DNA of 64,000 nt. It comes from an uncultured Bacilli bacterium (GTDB lineage: Bacteria; Bacillota_I; Bacilli_A; RF39; UBA660). Location of the stretch: assembly GCA_947629025.1 (NCBI GenBank), contig CANRCC010000002.1, positions 1 through 64,000 on the forward strand. Direction: 5' to 3'. Positions within the stretch are counted from its first letter, which is position 1, and each line of letters begins with the position of its first letter. The notes beneath the pieces are model-generated. The model made no database searches, was not told where the DNA came from, and worked only from the letters and a program-made list of their open reading frames with translations. A program made the position numbers and the translations under genes. Shown piece after piece: positions 10,953 through 18,960 of the stretch.

Positions 10953-11238
10953 AAATTTCTTCATATACACTAACTTGTTTTTTATCTCTACCTTTACGTT
11001 CAAATTTAACATAACCATCAATTTTAGCAAATAAAGTGTGATCTACACCCATACCAACATTTTTACCAGGATAAATTCTTGTTCCTCTTTGACGATATAT
11101 AATTGAACCAGCTTGGATAAATTGTCCATCAGCTGCTTTTGCACCTAATCTTCTACCTGCTGAATCACGACCATTATGTGTTGATCCTTGTGCCTTAACG
11201 TGGGCAAATTTTTGTATATTTAAAATCAATTTAATCAT
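10951..11238 (-). CDS. rpmA: 50S ribosomal protein L27 with cleavable N-terminal extension
   Basis: L27 reaches the peptidyl-transferase centre with its N-terminus. The 95-residue protein has the core [14 protein letters not shown] and [20 protein letters not shown]. As in other Bacillota it starts with an extension, [13 protein letters not shown], ahead of the mature start. This resembles the LNLQFFA-type motif cut after Phe by the protease Prp, whose gene lies directly upstream. The Q-K-F-A form is a slight departure from the usual QFFA. Confidence 0.97.
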   Translation of the reverse strand: MIKLILNIQKFAHVKAQGSTHNGRDSAGRRLGAKAADGQFIQAGSIIYRQRGTRIYPGKNVGMGVDHTLFAKIDGYVKFERKGRDKKQVSVYEEI

Positions 11239-11243
11239 ATAGT

Positions 11244-11537
11244 TTACCTCCTTAATATTTTAATATTTTTAGGATAATCTTTTTCAAGACTTTCTAACAT
11301 GAATACCATATTATTTATAAGTTTCTTGACAATTTCATTTTCATTTAATAATTCAACTATTATTTTATTATCTAAATCTTCATAATTAATTGAATCACTA
11401 TCAATTTCTAATATAGCATTAATTGTAGTTATTACTATCGAACTAACTGATGCACACACAATATCTTTTCCAATTTCATCATAATAAGCATGCCCAGATA
11501 TCTCTATTTTATTATTATCTAACTTTACTTTAATCAT
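11244..11537 (-). CDS. prp: Ribosomal-processing cysteine protease Prp
   Basis: Prp (YsxB) removes the N-terminal extension of L27, an essential step in Bacillota that have the extension. The 97-residue protein has the catalytic His in [14 protein letters not shown] and the catalytic Cys in DIVCASVSS, spaced as in characterised Prp enzymes. It sits between rplU and rpmA, its classical place, with 5-6 bp gaps, so substrate and protease are made together. Confidence 0.95.
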   Translation of the reverse strand: MIKVKLDNNKIEISGHAYYDEIGKDIVCASVSSIVITTINAILEIDSDSINYEDLDNKIIVELLNENEIVKKLINNMVFMLESLEKDYPKNIKILRR

Positions 11538-11543
11538 AACTAA

Positions 11544-11840
11544 TTATTTTATTGATTTGATAACTACCTTAGTATATGGTTGTCTATGACCTTGTGTTTT
11601 ATGATAGTTTTTCTTTTGATTATATTTAAATATAACTACTTTTCTTTGCTTTCCTTGCTTAACAATTTCACCAACAACTTTTGCATCACTAACATAAGGG
11701 TTACCAACTTTACCATCTAAGTAAACAACTTTATCAAATGTTACTTTATCTTTAGGCATTCCAGGAACTTTTTCAATATAAATCTCCATTCCTTCTTCTA
11801 CAGAATATTGTTTACCACCAGTTTCAATAATTGCTTTCAC
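11544..11840 (-). CDS. rplU: 50S ribosomal protein L21
   Basis: The 98-residue protein has the family start [17 protein letters not shown] and the C-terminal [20 protein letters not shown] signature. First gene of rplU-prp-rpmA. It is preceded by a structured leader (11868-11955) of the L21 type and a near-consensus promoter, so the operon is probably autoregulated by L21. Confidence 0.98.
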   Translation of the reverse strand: MKAIIETGGKQYSVEEGMEIYIEKVPGMPKDKVTFDKVVYLDGKVGNPYVSDAKVVGEIVKQGKQRKVVIFKYNQKKNYHKTQGHRQPYTKVVIKSIK

Positions 11841-11867
11841 TAAGTATACCTCCTTTATTAATTATTC

Positions 11868-11955
11868 TAAGACTCGCCATTAAGGTGCATATAAATGCTT
11901 ATAACCTTTTCAGTGCGGTTGTAGAGCCAAACTAAGAAGGCTTTACAAACATTAA
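11868..11955 (-). promoter_or_regulatory. L21-type ribosomal protein leader RNA
   Basis: Between the promoter and rplU lies a segment richer in G+C than its surroundings. On the minus strand it reads GCCTTCTTAGTTTGGCTC, then AACCGCACTGAAAAGG, then GCACCTTAATGGCGAGTC, blocks that resemble the Bacillota L21 leader upstream of rplU. Complementary stretches (for example GCATTTATATGC) give hairpins. Assignment is by position and remembered pattern; no covariance model was run. Confidence 0.65.
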
Positions 11956-11956
11956 G

Positions 11957-11986
11957 ATTTTACCATAAATTACATATAAATGTCAA
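11957..11986 (-). promoter_or_regulatory. rplU operon promoter
   Basis: TTGACA (11981-11986) and TAAAAT (11957-11962) are separated by 18 bp, with TGG immediately before the -10, forming an extended -10. Confidence 0.75.
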
Positions 11987-12009
11987 TTGCTTTTGCATTA
12001 TTTAACAAA

Positions 12010-12040
12010 ATAAATAAAAAAATCAAATTATTGATTTTTT
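12010..12040 (-). terminator. AT-rich terminator downstream of cysE
   Basis: An inverted repeat (AAAAAATCAA/TTGATTTTTT, 12017-12040) with a 4-nt loop lies between cysE and the rplU promoter. The rest of the gap (12041-12175) shows nothing I can name. Confidence 0.45.
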
Positions 12041-12175
12041 TTATTATCTTTAAGTATATATTTTGGTACATATGTATTTTGATTTACTTTTCCAATACTT
12101 AATTTTTTATTAAAATATTTTCATTGCTATTATCTAATATAAATTATAACATACATAATAAAGAATATAAATTAC

Positions 12176-12784
12176 CTATAAATATTTGATTATCTCACTA
12201 ATTTTCTTATAATCATTATATATAGGATCTTCAAAATACTGATCTAATGTATTACTTGGAATATCATTATTTATTTTAACTACTCTTGCTGGTATTCCAA
12301 CAACAGTTGCATTTTTTGGTACCTCATTTAAAACTACTGCACCTGCGCCTATTTTTGCATTTTCATTTACAGTAAATGAACCAAGTACTTTAGCACCTGC
12401 TGATATCATAACATTATCTTTAATAGTTGGATGTCTTTTTCCTTTTTCTTTTAATGTTCCGCCAAGTGTTACTCCTTGATATATAACAACGTTATTCCCT
12501 ATTTGAGCAGTCTCTCCAATTACAACGCCAATACCATGATCTATAAATAATCTTTTACCTATTTGTGCTCCTGGATGTATTTCAATTCCAGTTTTTCTTT
12601 TTGATTTTTCTGATATTAATCTTGCTAAAAAATAATGTTTTTTTATATATAAATAATGAGATATCTTATAATAAATCATTGCTTTAAAACTAGGATATAA
12701 TATTGCTTCAAAACTAGATTTTATAGATGGATCTTTTTCTTTAATAACATCTATTTGTTCTTTTATAAATTTTATTACTTTCAT
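12176..12784 (-). CDS. cysE: Serine O-acetyltransferase
   Basis: CysE makes O-acetylserine, the precursor of cysteine. The 202-residue protein has the N-terminal helical SATase region (KEKDPSIKSSFEAILYPSF), then a left-handed beta-helix of hexapeptide repeats with IDHGIGVVIGETAQIGNNVVIYQGVTLGG, the active-site signature of the family. It ends with a short helix (YNDYKKISEIIKYL) rather than the usual regulatory tail. A longer frame to 12832 exists, but AGGGG precedes the ATG at 12784. It stands alone, not in a cysteine operon. Confidence 0.93.
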   Translation of the reverse strand: MKVIKFIKEQIDVIKEKDPSIKSSFEAILYPSFKAMIYYKISHYLYIKKHYFLARLISEKSKRKTGIEIHPGAQIGKRLFIDHGIGVVIGETAQIGNNVVIYQGVTLGGTLKEKGKRHPTIKDNVMISAGAKVLGSFTVNENAKIGAGAVVLNEVPKNATVVGIPARVVKINNDIPSNTLDQYFEDPIYNDYKKISEIIKYL

Positions 12785-12830
12785 AAATAATTCCCCTTTA
12801 TTTATATATATTCTTAAAATAAATATATTC

Positions 12831-12854
12831 ATAATAAAAAGGACTACTAGTCCT
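12831..12854 (-). terminator. Terminator of the corA gene
   Basis: A compact hairpin (AGGACTA/TAGTCCT with a 1-nt loop, 12840-12854) overlaps the corA stop and is followed by five Ts on the minus strand. The end of the spoIVB gene carries a similar hairpin. Confidence 0.65.
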
Positions 12855-13788
12855 AAAGTAATTTTTTCTTTTTTAAATAAATTGCAACTAAAAGTGATAA
12901 TAGGCCTGAGAATGCTAATATTATTATAAATGCAGAACTCATAGTAGATAATTTACCTAATTTTACATTCATTCCCATAAAAGATGCTATCATAGTTGGA
13001 ACAGAAAATACAATTGTTATACTAGTTAATATTTTCATAGCTTGGTTTAAATTATTAGATATAATTGTTGCATATGCATCAGATACACTACTTAATATTT
13101 CTCTATATATATTAGCCATTTCTTGAGCTTGTTTATTTTCTATTTGGGCATCTTCTAGTAAATCTAAATCATCTTCATACATAGAAATAACATTACCTTT
13201 TGATATTTTTTCTATTAAAATATCATTTTCTTTTAGTGATGTTATAAAGTATACTAAACTTTTTTCTATATTAAGTACACTTACAAGTTCATGATTCTCA
13301 GTAGAATTATATAATTTTTTTTCGCTTTTATCTATATTGTGATTAATCATTTTTAAGTATTTTAAATATAATTTTGCATTTTGATATAATATTTGTATTA
13401 TAAATCTAGTTTTTAATTGTGTATTTACATCTTTTACAATTCCTCTTTTAAAAAGTCTTAATACTTCTTGTTTTTTAGATGATATAGTTACTAAATAATT
13501 ATTTTTACTAACTATAATACCAAGTGGTAAAGTAGCATATCTATTATCTTTACCTTCAATATAAGGACAATCAACTACTATTAATGTTGAATTATCTTCA
13601 AATTCAACCCTTGGTATTTCTTCTTCATCTAGTAATTTTAAAATTAGATTTTTTTCTATTTTAGTATTTTCTACAACCTCTTCTATTTCTTCCATTGTAG
13701 GAGATACTAAATCTATCCAACAATTTTTTTCTATTTTATCTATTCTTACAATATTTTTTTCTTCATTAGTCTTATATATTTTAATCAC
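12853..13788 (-). CDS. corA: CorA-family divalent cation transporter
   Basis: This 311-residue protein has a long cytoplasmic N-terminal domain and two C-terminal membrane helices. The first ends with the invariant GMN selectivity motif (SFMGMNVKLG), which marks the CorA/MIT superfamily of Mg2+, Co2+ and Zn2+ channels. The basic tail KKKK follows the last helix, as in CorA. Acidic loop residues expected between the helices are replaced by GKLSTMS, so it may be a CorA-II/YfjQ-like member. Start ATG at 13788 has a plausible GGAGAT site. Confidence 0.9.
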   Translation of the reverse strand: MIKIYKTNEEKNIVRIDKIEKNCWIDLVSPTMEEIEEVVENTKIEKNLILKLLDEEEIPRVEFEDNSTLIVVDCPYIEGKDNRYATLPLGIIVSKNNYLVTISSKKQEVLRLFKRGIVKDVNTQLKTRFIIQILYQNAKLYLKYLKMINHNIDKSEKKLYNSTENHELVSVLNIEKSLVYFITSLKENDILIEKISKGNVISMYEDDLDLLEDAQIENKQAQEMANIYREILSSVSDAYATIISNNLNQAMKILTSITIVFSVPTMIASFMGMNVKLGKLSTMSSAFIIILAFSGLLSLLVAIYLKKKKLL

Positions 13789-13902
13789 AATATCATCTCC
13801 AATACCCGTATTATAAATTTATTATAATACTTAATTTTAAAAATTGATACAAAAACCTTTAGATATATTACATATTTTTTATATAATGTCAAGTAAAAAT
13901 TA

Positions 13903-13924
13903 GAAAAAGGACTAATATAGTCCT
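13903..13924 (-). terminator. Terminator of the SpoIVB-like gene
   Basis: An inverted repeat (AGGACTA/TAGTCCT, 13908-13924) overlaps the stop codon and is followed on the minus strand by five Ts. Confidence 0.65.
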
Positions 13925-14903
13925 AATTCTCTGCTTCTTCTAGCATATTAGTTATAAATATACCATATCCTTTTGTGCAGTCATTTACTATTACATGAGT
14001 TACTGCACCAATTATTTTACCATTTTGAAGAATTGGTGAACCACTCATACCTTGAATAATTCCACCTGCTTTTTCTAATAATTTTTCATCTGTTATAGTA
14101 AATACTATATTCTTAGTTGGATCTTTTTCATTTATATCATCAATATTAATAGAATAAGATGTGATTTCTTCACCATCTAATACTGTAAATATATTTGCAG
14201 GTCCTCTTTTTATTTCACTAGGACTTGAAACTTCATATAAATTACTATCATCTAAATTATTTGTATATGTACCAAATATTCCTCTAATTGTATTTTCATC
14301 TATTGTTCCATAATTTTTACTAGAATCTATTGTTGCTTGTTTTTCTCCAGGAGTACCATTGATTGATTTTGTTATTCCTGTTATATATGAATAATATATC
14401 GAACCATCCTCAGAGTTTAAAATATCACCTGTATTTTTATCTAGTATTTCATGACCTAGCGCACCAAATTTTTTAGTTTCAGGATCAATAAAAGTTAAGG
14501 TTCCAATACCATTAATTGAATCTTTAACATATAGTCCGGTCTTAAGTTCACCATCTACTTGTGAAATATTTAATGTTGAATTATAAGTTTTATTTTTTCT
14601 AGTATATACTATATCAACACTTACCTTATCATCATCATTATTTATTTCTTTTGTAAAATCTTCAACATTTCTTACAAAATCACCATTTACTTTTGTTATA
14701 TAATCACCTGGTTTTAATCCTGATGATTCACCTATTAATTCATTGTTAACTTTATATAGTCCTACAACTAATATTCCGTTTGTTTTTACTTCTATACCTA
14801 TATTTTGACCACCTACAATTAATTTGTTTGAATAAGCTAGTGTATTTATTGGTATAATAAGTAATGAAAGTAGAAGCATTAAAAAAATTTTTTTAAATTT
14901 CAT
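13923..14903 (-). CDS. spoIVB: SpoIVB-like S55 peptidase with PDZ domain
   Basis: In endospore formers SpoIVB is a secreted serine protease that cuts SpoIVFA to trigger sigma-K activation. This 326-residue protein has an N-terminal signal anchor (KKIFLMLLLSLLIIPIN), a PDZ domain (about 50-115; SSGLKPGDYITKVNGDFV) and an S55 domain with FGALGHEI (catalytic His) and QGMSGSPILQNGK (catalytic Ser), so the catalytic pair is intact. It follows nusB-xseA-xseB as in Bacillus. The ATG at 14903 has AGGAGAG; earlier in-frame codons lack a site. SpoIVB homologues are rare outside spore formers. Confidence 0.9.
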   Translation of the reverse strand: MKFKKIFLMLLLSLLIIPINTLAYSNKLIVGGQNIGIEVKTNGILVVGLYKVNNELIGESSGLKPGDYITKVNGDFVRNVEDFTKEINNDDDKVSVDIVYTRKNKTYNSTLNISQVDGELKTGLYVKDSINGIGTLTFIDPETKKFGALGHEILDKNTGDILNSEDGSIYYSYITGITKSINGTPGEKQATIDSSKNYGTIDENTIRGIFGTYTNNLDDSNLYEVSSPSEIKRGPANIFTVLDGEEITSYSINIDDINEKDPTKNIVFTITDEKLLEKAGGIIQGMSGSPILQNGKIIGAVTHVIVNDCTKGYGIFITNMLEEAEN

Positions 14904-15001
14904 AATACTCTCCTTTGTAATTCGAATTACATTATTATTATAAGTAAATATAACAAATATATAGCAATAAAAAAATACCAATTTTTTTACCATTTTATGG
15001 A

Positions 15002-15032
15002 ATTTAAAAAATTACTTTAATTGTAATTTTTT
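15002..15032 (-). terminator. Terminator of the nusB-xse unit
   Basis: A 10-bp stem (AAAAAATTAC/GTAATTTTTT, 15006-15032) lies at the end of the gene at 15012 and is followed by an AT-rich stretch. Confidence 0.6.
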
Positions 15033-15557
15033 AATCATTCCAAATTTATCAAATGATCTTTTTTTAGTATTACTTAAATAATTATATACACACTCTATGC
15101 ATGTTTGATAATTACAACATTCACTATTTACACAAATATGTTCTCTTAATATTTCATCAGCTTTTTCATCTATTGTTAACTTATTGTTAGAATGTATCTC
15201 ATCTATTTCTTCATCAGTATATTTATAACCATATAATTTTTTACATTTTTCTTTTATCATTTTTCTTATTTGTAAATCACATCTATATGATATTTCACTA
15301 TAATCTAAATTTTTATCTGTATTATAAAATGATGATAATGATACTAATGATGATTTATTTAAATAAATTTCTACATTTGTTTTTGCAGATTTACCATCAT
15401 TTTTTAAAGGATAAAAATTATTATTATTAAATACATAATAAGTATTATTATCTTTATTATAATAAATCTTTTTATATTCTACCTTTTTACCAACTATTTT
15501 ACCATTTTTTCTATAAATTTTACTTATTTCTCCAACATATACATTTTTTACATCCAT
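15012..15557 (-). CDS. Hypothetical cysteine-containing protein
   Basis: I do not recognise this 181-residue protein. The first 70 residues are beta-prone and Tyr/Asn/Lys-rich. The C-terminal half holds seven of its eight cysteines, including a run spaced CVNSECCNYQTCIEC that could bind zinc or an iron-sulphur cluster. It lies 25 bp downstream of xseB and before spoIVB, the region that holds ispA, ahrC and recN in Bacillus, and is probably the last gene of the nusB-xseA-xseB unit. No signal peptide or membrane helix is seen. Confidence 0.7.
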   Translation of the reverse strand: MDVKNVYVGEISKIYRKNGKIVGKKVEYKKIYYNKDNNTYYVFNNNNFYPLKNDGKSAKTNVEIYLNKSSLVSLSSFYNTDKNLDYSEISYRCDLQIRKMIKEKCKKLYGYKYTDEEIDEIHSNNKLTIDEKADEILREHICVNSECCNYQTCIECVYNYLSNTKKRSFDKFGMIKKLQLK

Positions 15558-15582
15558 ACTACTACAAAACCTCCATATTTTT

Positions 15583-15807
15583 TTAATCTTCTGATTTAAA
15601 ATCTTCTAAAGTTCCATCTTCATTTAATACTTTATTAACTGCTTTTTGTGCATCATCTAGTTTCTTTGAACATTCTTTAGCTAATTTCATTGCTTCAGTA
15701 TATTTATTAATTGCATTATCTAAATCTACATTACCTGTTTCTAATTCCTTTACTATATTTTCTAATTCATTTAATTTTTCTTCAAAATTTTTTTCAGTTT
15801 TTGCCAT
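15583..15807 (-). CDS. xseB: Exodeoxyribonuclease VII small subunit
   Basis: This 74-residue protein has the family pattern NFEEKLNELENIVKELETGNVDLDNAINKYTEAMKLAK, a helical hairpin that winds on the large subunit. It sits 1 bp after xseA, its partner in the ExoVII complex that degrades single-stranded DNA. Confidence 0.95.
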   Translation of the reverse strand: MAKTEKNFEEKLNELENIVKELETGNVDLDNAINKYTEAMKLAKECSKKLDDAQKAVNKVLNEDGTLEDFKSED

Positions 15808-15808
15808 A

Positions 15809-17077
15809 TTAATTCTCCTTTACATCTATTACCTTTGTTTTTATTAAACCATCTTTAAATGTTATATCTAAATTTTCATTTATTTTAGTATCTTTTACTG
15901 AGTTTAATACTTTATTATCTTTTTTAGTTATTGTATAACCTCTTTTTAAAGTATTAAGTGGATTTAATACATCTAATTTATTTATAAGATTATTATAACT
16001 ATTTATTTTATTTTCAAATATTTTTGATGGATTTATAAATACAAAGCTATTTATTACATTTTCATATTTTATCTTATTAGAATTTATTATATTAAAGCAT
16101 ACATTTTTTAATCTTTCTATATAATTAGATAATTTTTCTTCTTTTACTTCATATATATTCATAGGGCTTTTTAATATATAACTATCTAGTACTTTTTTTA
16201 AATAACTTTTATTATTTTCTACTTTAGTTAGTATATTTTTGCTTAATCGTATTTTATATTGATTAATCATCTTTTTAAGTTCTATCTTAGACGGCACTGC
16301 AATTTCTGCTGCACCTGTTGGAGTAGCTGCTCTAAGATCAGAAACAAAATCAGATATTGTAAAATCTATTTCATGTCCAACTGCACTTATAATAGGAGTT
16401 TTACAATCATAAATAGCTCTTGCGACAACCTCTTCATTAAATGCCCATAAATCCTCAATTGATCCACCACCTCTTCCTACAATAATTGTATCTAGATTAT
16501 ATGAATCAGCAAGTTTTATATTTTTAACTATATCATCTTTTGCTTCAATTCCTTGTACTAAAGATGGAAATAATATAACCTCACATAATGGATATCTTCT
16601 ATTTATTGTAGATATAATATCTTTAATAGCGGCACCTGTTTTTGCAGTTACAACACCTATTTTTTTAGGTATTTTAGGTATTGGTTTTTTATGACTTTCA
16701 TCAAATAATCCTTCATTAGATAATTTTTGTTTTAGTTTTTCATATAATGCATATAAATTACCTATTCCATCTTCTTGCATTTCAGTAACATATATTTGAT
16801 AATTACCAGTACTTTCAAATACACTTATTCTACCTTTTACTAAAACTTTCATTCCATCTTGTGGTTCAAAATTTATATTTTTTGTATTAGATGCAAACAT
16901 TATTGCATTTATTCTTGATTCTTCATCTTTAATAGTAAAATAAAAGTGTCCTCTTGTATGATGCTTAAAATTGGATATTTCTCCCTTTATATATACATCT
17001 TGCAAATTAGAATCATTATCTAATTTATACTTTATATACCTTGTTAATGCTGCGACAGTTATATAATTATTATTCAT
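15809..17077 (-). CDS. xseA: Exodeoxyribonuclease VII large subunit
   Basis: The 422-residue protein has an N-terminal OB fold (DVYIKGEISNFKHHTRGHFYFTIKDE) and the catalytic core with GVVTAKTGAAIKDI, the conserved DTIIVGRGGGSIEDLWAFNEE segment and SAVGHEIDFTISDFVSDLRAATPTGAAE. A coiled-coil region follows, then the C-terminal LKRGYTIT motif. Length is typical. It overlaps the end of nusB by 8 bp and is followed immediately by xseB. Confidence 0.97.
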   Translation of the reverse strand: MNNNYITVAALTRYIKYKLDNDSNLQDVYIKGEISNFKHHTRGHFYFTIKDEESRINAIMFASNTKNINFEPQDGMKVLVKGRISVFESTGNYQIYVTEMQEDGIGNLYALYEKLKQKLSNEGLFDESHKKPIPKIPKKIGVVTAKTGAAIKDIISTINRRYPLCEVILFPSLVQGIEAKDDIVKNIKLADSYNLDTIIVGRGGGSIEDLWAFNEEVVARAIYDCKTPIISAVGHEIDFTISDFVSDLRAATPTGAAEIAVPSKIELKKMINQYKIRLSKNILTKVENNKSYLKKVLDSYILKSPMNIYEVKEEKLSNYIERLKNVCFNIINSNKIKYENVINSFVFINPSKIFENKINSYNNLINKLDVLNPLNTLKRGYTITKKDNKVLNSVKDTKINENLDITFKDGLIKTKVIDVKEN

Positions 17078-17471
17078 TCATCTCACCATGATAAATACTA
17101 TCTAATACTGCATTTATCATATTTTTAACTTTTTCATCAGAATATTCTTTAGCAAGTTCTACTGATTCATTAATCGCAACTATTTCTGGTGTATCTGTAT
17201 ATACAAGTTCATATATTCCCATTCTAAGTATTGCTTGATCTGTTTTACTAAATCTATCTATTGTCCAATCTTTTAAATGTTTATTAGCAATCTTGTCGAT
17301 ATCATTTTTATATTCAATGACACCATTAACAATAGTATTTACAAATTCATTTTCAATTGGAACTGACTCTTTAATAACATCTTTTACATCATAATCAATA
17401 TTATTTGATTCATATAAAAAGATCTGATATAAAATAGTCATAATCTTTTTTCTTAACTCTGCCCTATTCAT
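17070..17471 (-). CDS. nusB: Transcription antitermination factor NusB
   Basis: NusB binds boxA RNA with S10 during rRNA transcription. The 133-residue all-helical protein shows LRKKIMTILYQIFLYE at the N-terminus, the middle KDWTIDRFSKTDQAILRMGIYEL and the C-terminal AINESVELAKEYSDEKVKNMINAVLD, all family signatures. First gene of nusB-xseA-xseB, the standard Bacillota order. Confidence 0.96.
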   Translation of the reverse strand: MNRAELRKKIMTILYQIFLYESNNIDYDVKDVIKESVPIENEFVNTIVNGVIEYKNDIDKIANKHLKDWTIDRFSKTDQAILRMGIYELVYTDTPEIVAINESVELAKEYSDEKVKNMINAVLDSIYHGEMNE

Positions 17472-17508
17472 ATTCTATCACCTAAAAATATTTTATCATA
17501 TAATAAAT

Positions 17509-17536
17509 AAAAAAGCCATTTGTATTATGCTTTTTT
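17509..17536 (-). terminator. Terminator of the membrane protein gene at 17525
   Basis: An 8-bp stem (AAAAAAGC/GCTTTTTT) with a 12-nt loop overlaps the stop codon, with a T-rich run on the minus strand before nusB. Confidence 0.5.
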
Positions 17537-18112
17537 CTTCTTTTTTATATGTTTTTTATATTTTCTAGTTCTCTTAGGACTTATAAAATAAATTATATCT
17601 AATATAGAAAATACAAATAATAATGTAATTAATATTATAGATACCATTAATTTTGATTTAATATATATTTCATCTATTATATAATCTACATTAGAAAAAC
17701 AAATATCAATTATTTTTCTTTCTGATTCATTTTTTAACGTTTCTTTTATTTCTAATTCTTCATTAACAGGTTTTATAAGTTTACCTTTTACTTTATTTGT
17801 AAGCGCTGTATTTTCACTTAAAAATATAATAACATCATAATTATCATACGTAACTTTATATGTATTTATTTTTGATTTTTCATTTTCAATAGATAAACGC
17901 ATTAATTTAGCATTTGTTAAATCAAGAGTAACAAACCTTTTATCATTATCTATCGCATCATTCATCATTTCTTCATTTGTAATTACTTTATCCATTAAAA
18001 ATATTTGTTTATAATCATCAGAATTTATTATAATTGTTATTGAAAGTATTATTATAATAAGTACATTTAATATTAAACTCTCCATCTTTTTATTCTTTAT
18101 AATTTCAATCAT
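17525..18112 (-). CDS. Two-helix membrane protein of unknown function upstream of nusB
   Basis: This 195-residue protein has one membrane helix near the N-terminus (about 13-30), an extracytoplasmic region of about 125 residues, a second helix near the C-terminus (about 155-178) and a very basic tail (RKYKKHIKKKKKA). I do not recognise the family. In Bacillus the genes upstream of nusB include the spoIIIA cluster, but the C-terminal helix and lack of a recognisable ring-building motif argue against SpoIIIAG or SpoIIIAH. Start ATG has AGGAGAATAGT. Confidence 0.7.
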   Translation of the reverse strand: MIEIIKNKKMESLILNVLIIIILSITIIINSDDYKQIFLMDKVITNEEMMNDAIDNDKRFVTLDLTNAKLMRLSIENEKSKINTYKVTYDNYDVIIFLSENTALTNKVKGKLIKPVNEELEIKETLKNESERKIIDICFSNVDYIIDEIYIKSKLMVSIILITLLFVFSILDIIYFISPKRTRKYKKHIKKKKKA

Positions 18113-18230
18113 AATACTATTCTCCTACTAAAATTATACCATTTAAAACTTAATAAGTAAATGATATAAATAAGATGCAAGTTAAAATTAGTTAACTTAT
18201 CTTTAAATATTGTATTTTTAAGTATTACCA

Positions 18231-18259
18231 TTGATATCTTTACTTAATTATGATATATT
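18231..18259 (+). promoter_or_regulatory. Promoter for the small RNA candidate at 18266
   Basis: TTGATA (18231-18236), a 17-bp spacer and TATATT (18254-18259), with TGA just before the -10 (extended -10). The predicted start falls at the first bases of the structured element. No coding region follows on this strand. Confidence 0.7.
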
Positions 18260-18265
18260 AGTGCT

Positions 18266-18319
18266 AGAAGAACCAGTAGGTCGATTCGGTGAAACATCCG
18301 ATATACCGCTGGTTTTTCT
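18266..18319 (+). ncRNA. Candidate structured small RNA, about 55 nt, ending in its own terminator
   Basis: This is a G+C-rich island in a 337-bp gap between the gene at 17525 and the Rpn fragment. An outer stem pairs AACCAG with CTGGTT; a middle stem pairs GGT with ACC; an inner stem pairs TCGG with CCGA around a TGAAACAT loop. The outer stem runs straight into TTTTTCT, so the whole RNA would be a terminator-shaped molecule. A full promoter ends about 7 bases before it. I do not recognise it as 6S, SRP RNA, a riboswitch or other known family. The rest of the gap (18113-18230, 18320-18449) shows nothing else. Confidence 0.6.
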
Positions 18320-18449
18320 AATTAAATTAATTTTATATAAAAAACAACTATTATTTAGTTCTTCCTCTCATACATTATAATTAATATTTTTTCATTTTCA
18401 AGTATTTTATTAGAAAGAATCTAAGCTACTTGTTATAAATAAAAAAGAA

Positions 18450-18928
18450 TTATTTAACTAATTCTATTTCGCTTTTACTTAAACCTGTATATTTTGATAT
18501 TAAATTTATATCTAAATTATCTTTAAGCATATTCCTTATTATTTCATTTTCTTTTCTGCTAATTCCTATTTGTATTCCTTCTTGTCTTCCCTCTTCTAAT
18601 CCTTGAATTCTCCCTTTTTTAATACCCTCATTTTCTCCTTCTTCTTTCGCACACATCAAATATAACTCTTCTTTACTATATGATGATAAATTTCTTTTTT
18701 CTTTGCTCAATTTTATTAACTCATCATATATTCTTTCCATTAATTCATCACCCCTTGATAAATTATATAATTCTTTCTTGTTTACTAACTTTAACATTAA
18801 AAATATTTTTTCCATCCTTGTTAACTTTTCTTTATTATAATACTTTTTATAAATTACTTCAAGGTTAACATGATATTTTTTTATAAAACTTTTATCTATT
18901 ATTCCTTTTTCACTTTTTAATTCAAATT
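18450..18928 (-). pseudogene. Truncated duplicate of the Rpn-family gene at 18961
   Basis: The sequence repeats the 3' half of the neighbouring gene almost exactly, starting at the FELxSEKGIIDKSF segment and running to the same stop. Immediately upstream of the homologous part an in-frame TAA appears and similarity stops, so the nuclease core is missing. The copy lacks eight residues (24 bp) of the GI-EGI repeat present in the full gene. It is a tandem partial duplication, head to tail with its parent. A 121-residue internal reading frame from an ATG at 18815 stays open, but its translation is doubtful. Confidence 0.8.
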
Positions 18929-18960
18929 ATATTATTTTTACCTAAGAAACAAAAAAAGAA

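Noticed and set aside
17525-18112. SpoIIIAH or SpoIIIAG, because the gene lies upstream of nusB
   Set aside because: A second membrane helix near the C-terminus and a poly-basic tail do not match, and no ring-building domain pattern is visible.
18266-18319. Transcription attenuator or riboswitch
   Set aside because: No gene follows on the plus strand before the converging Rpn fragment.
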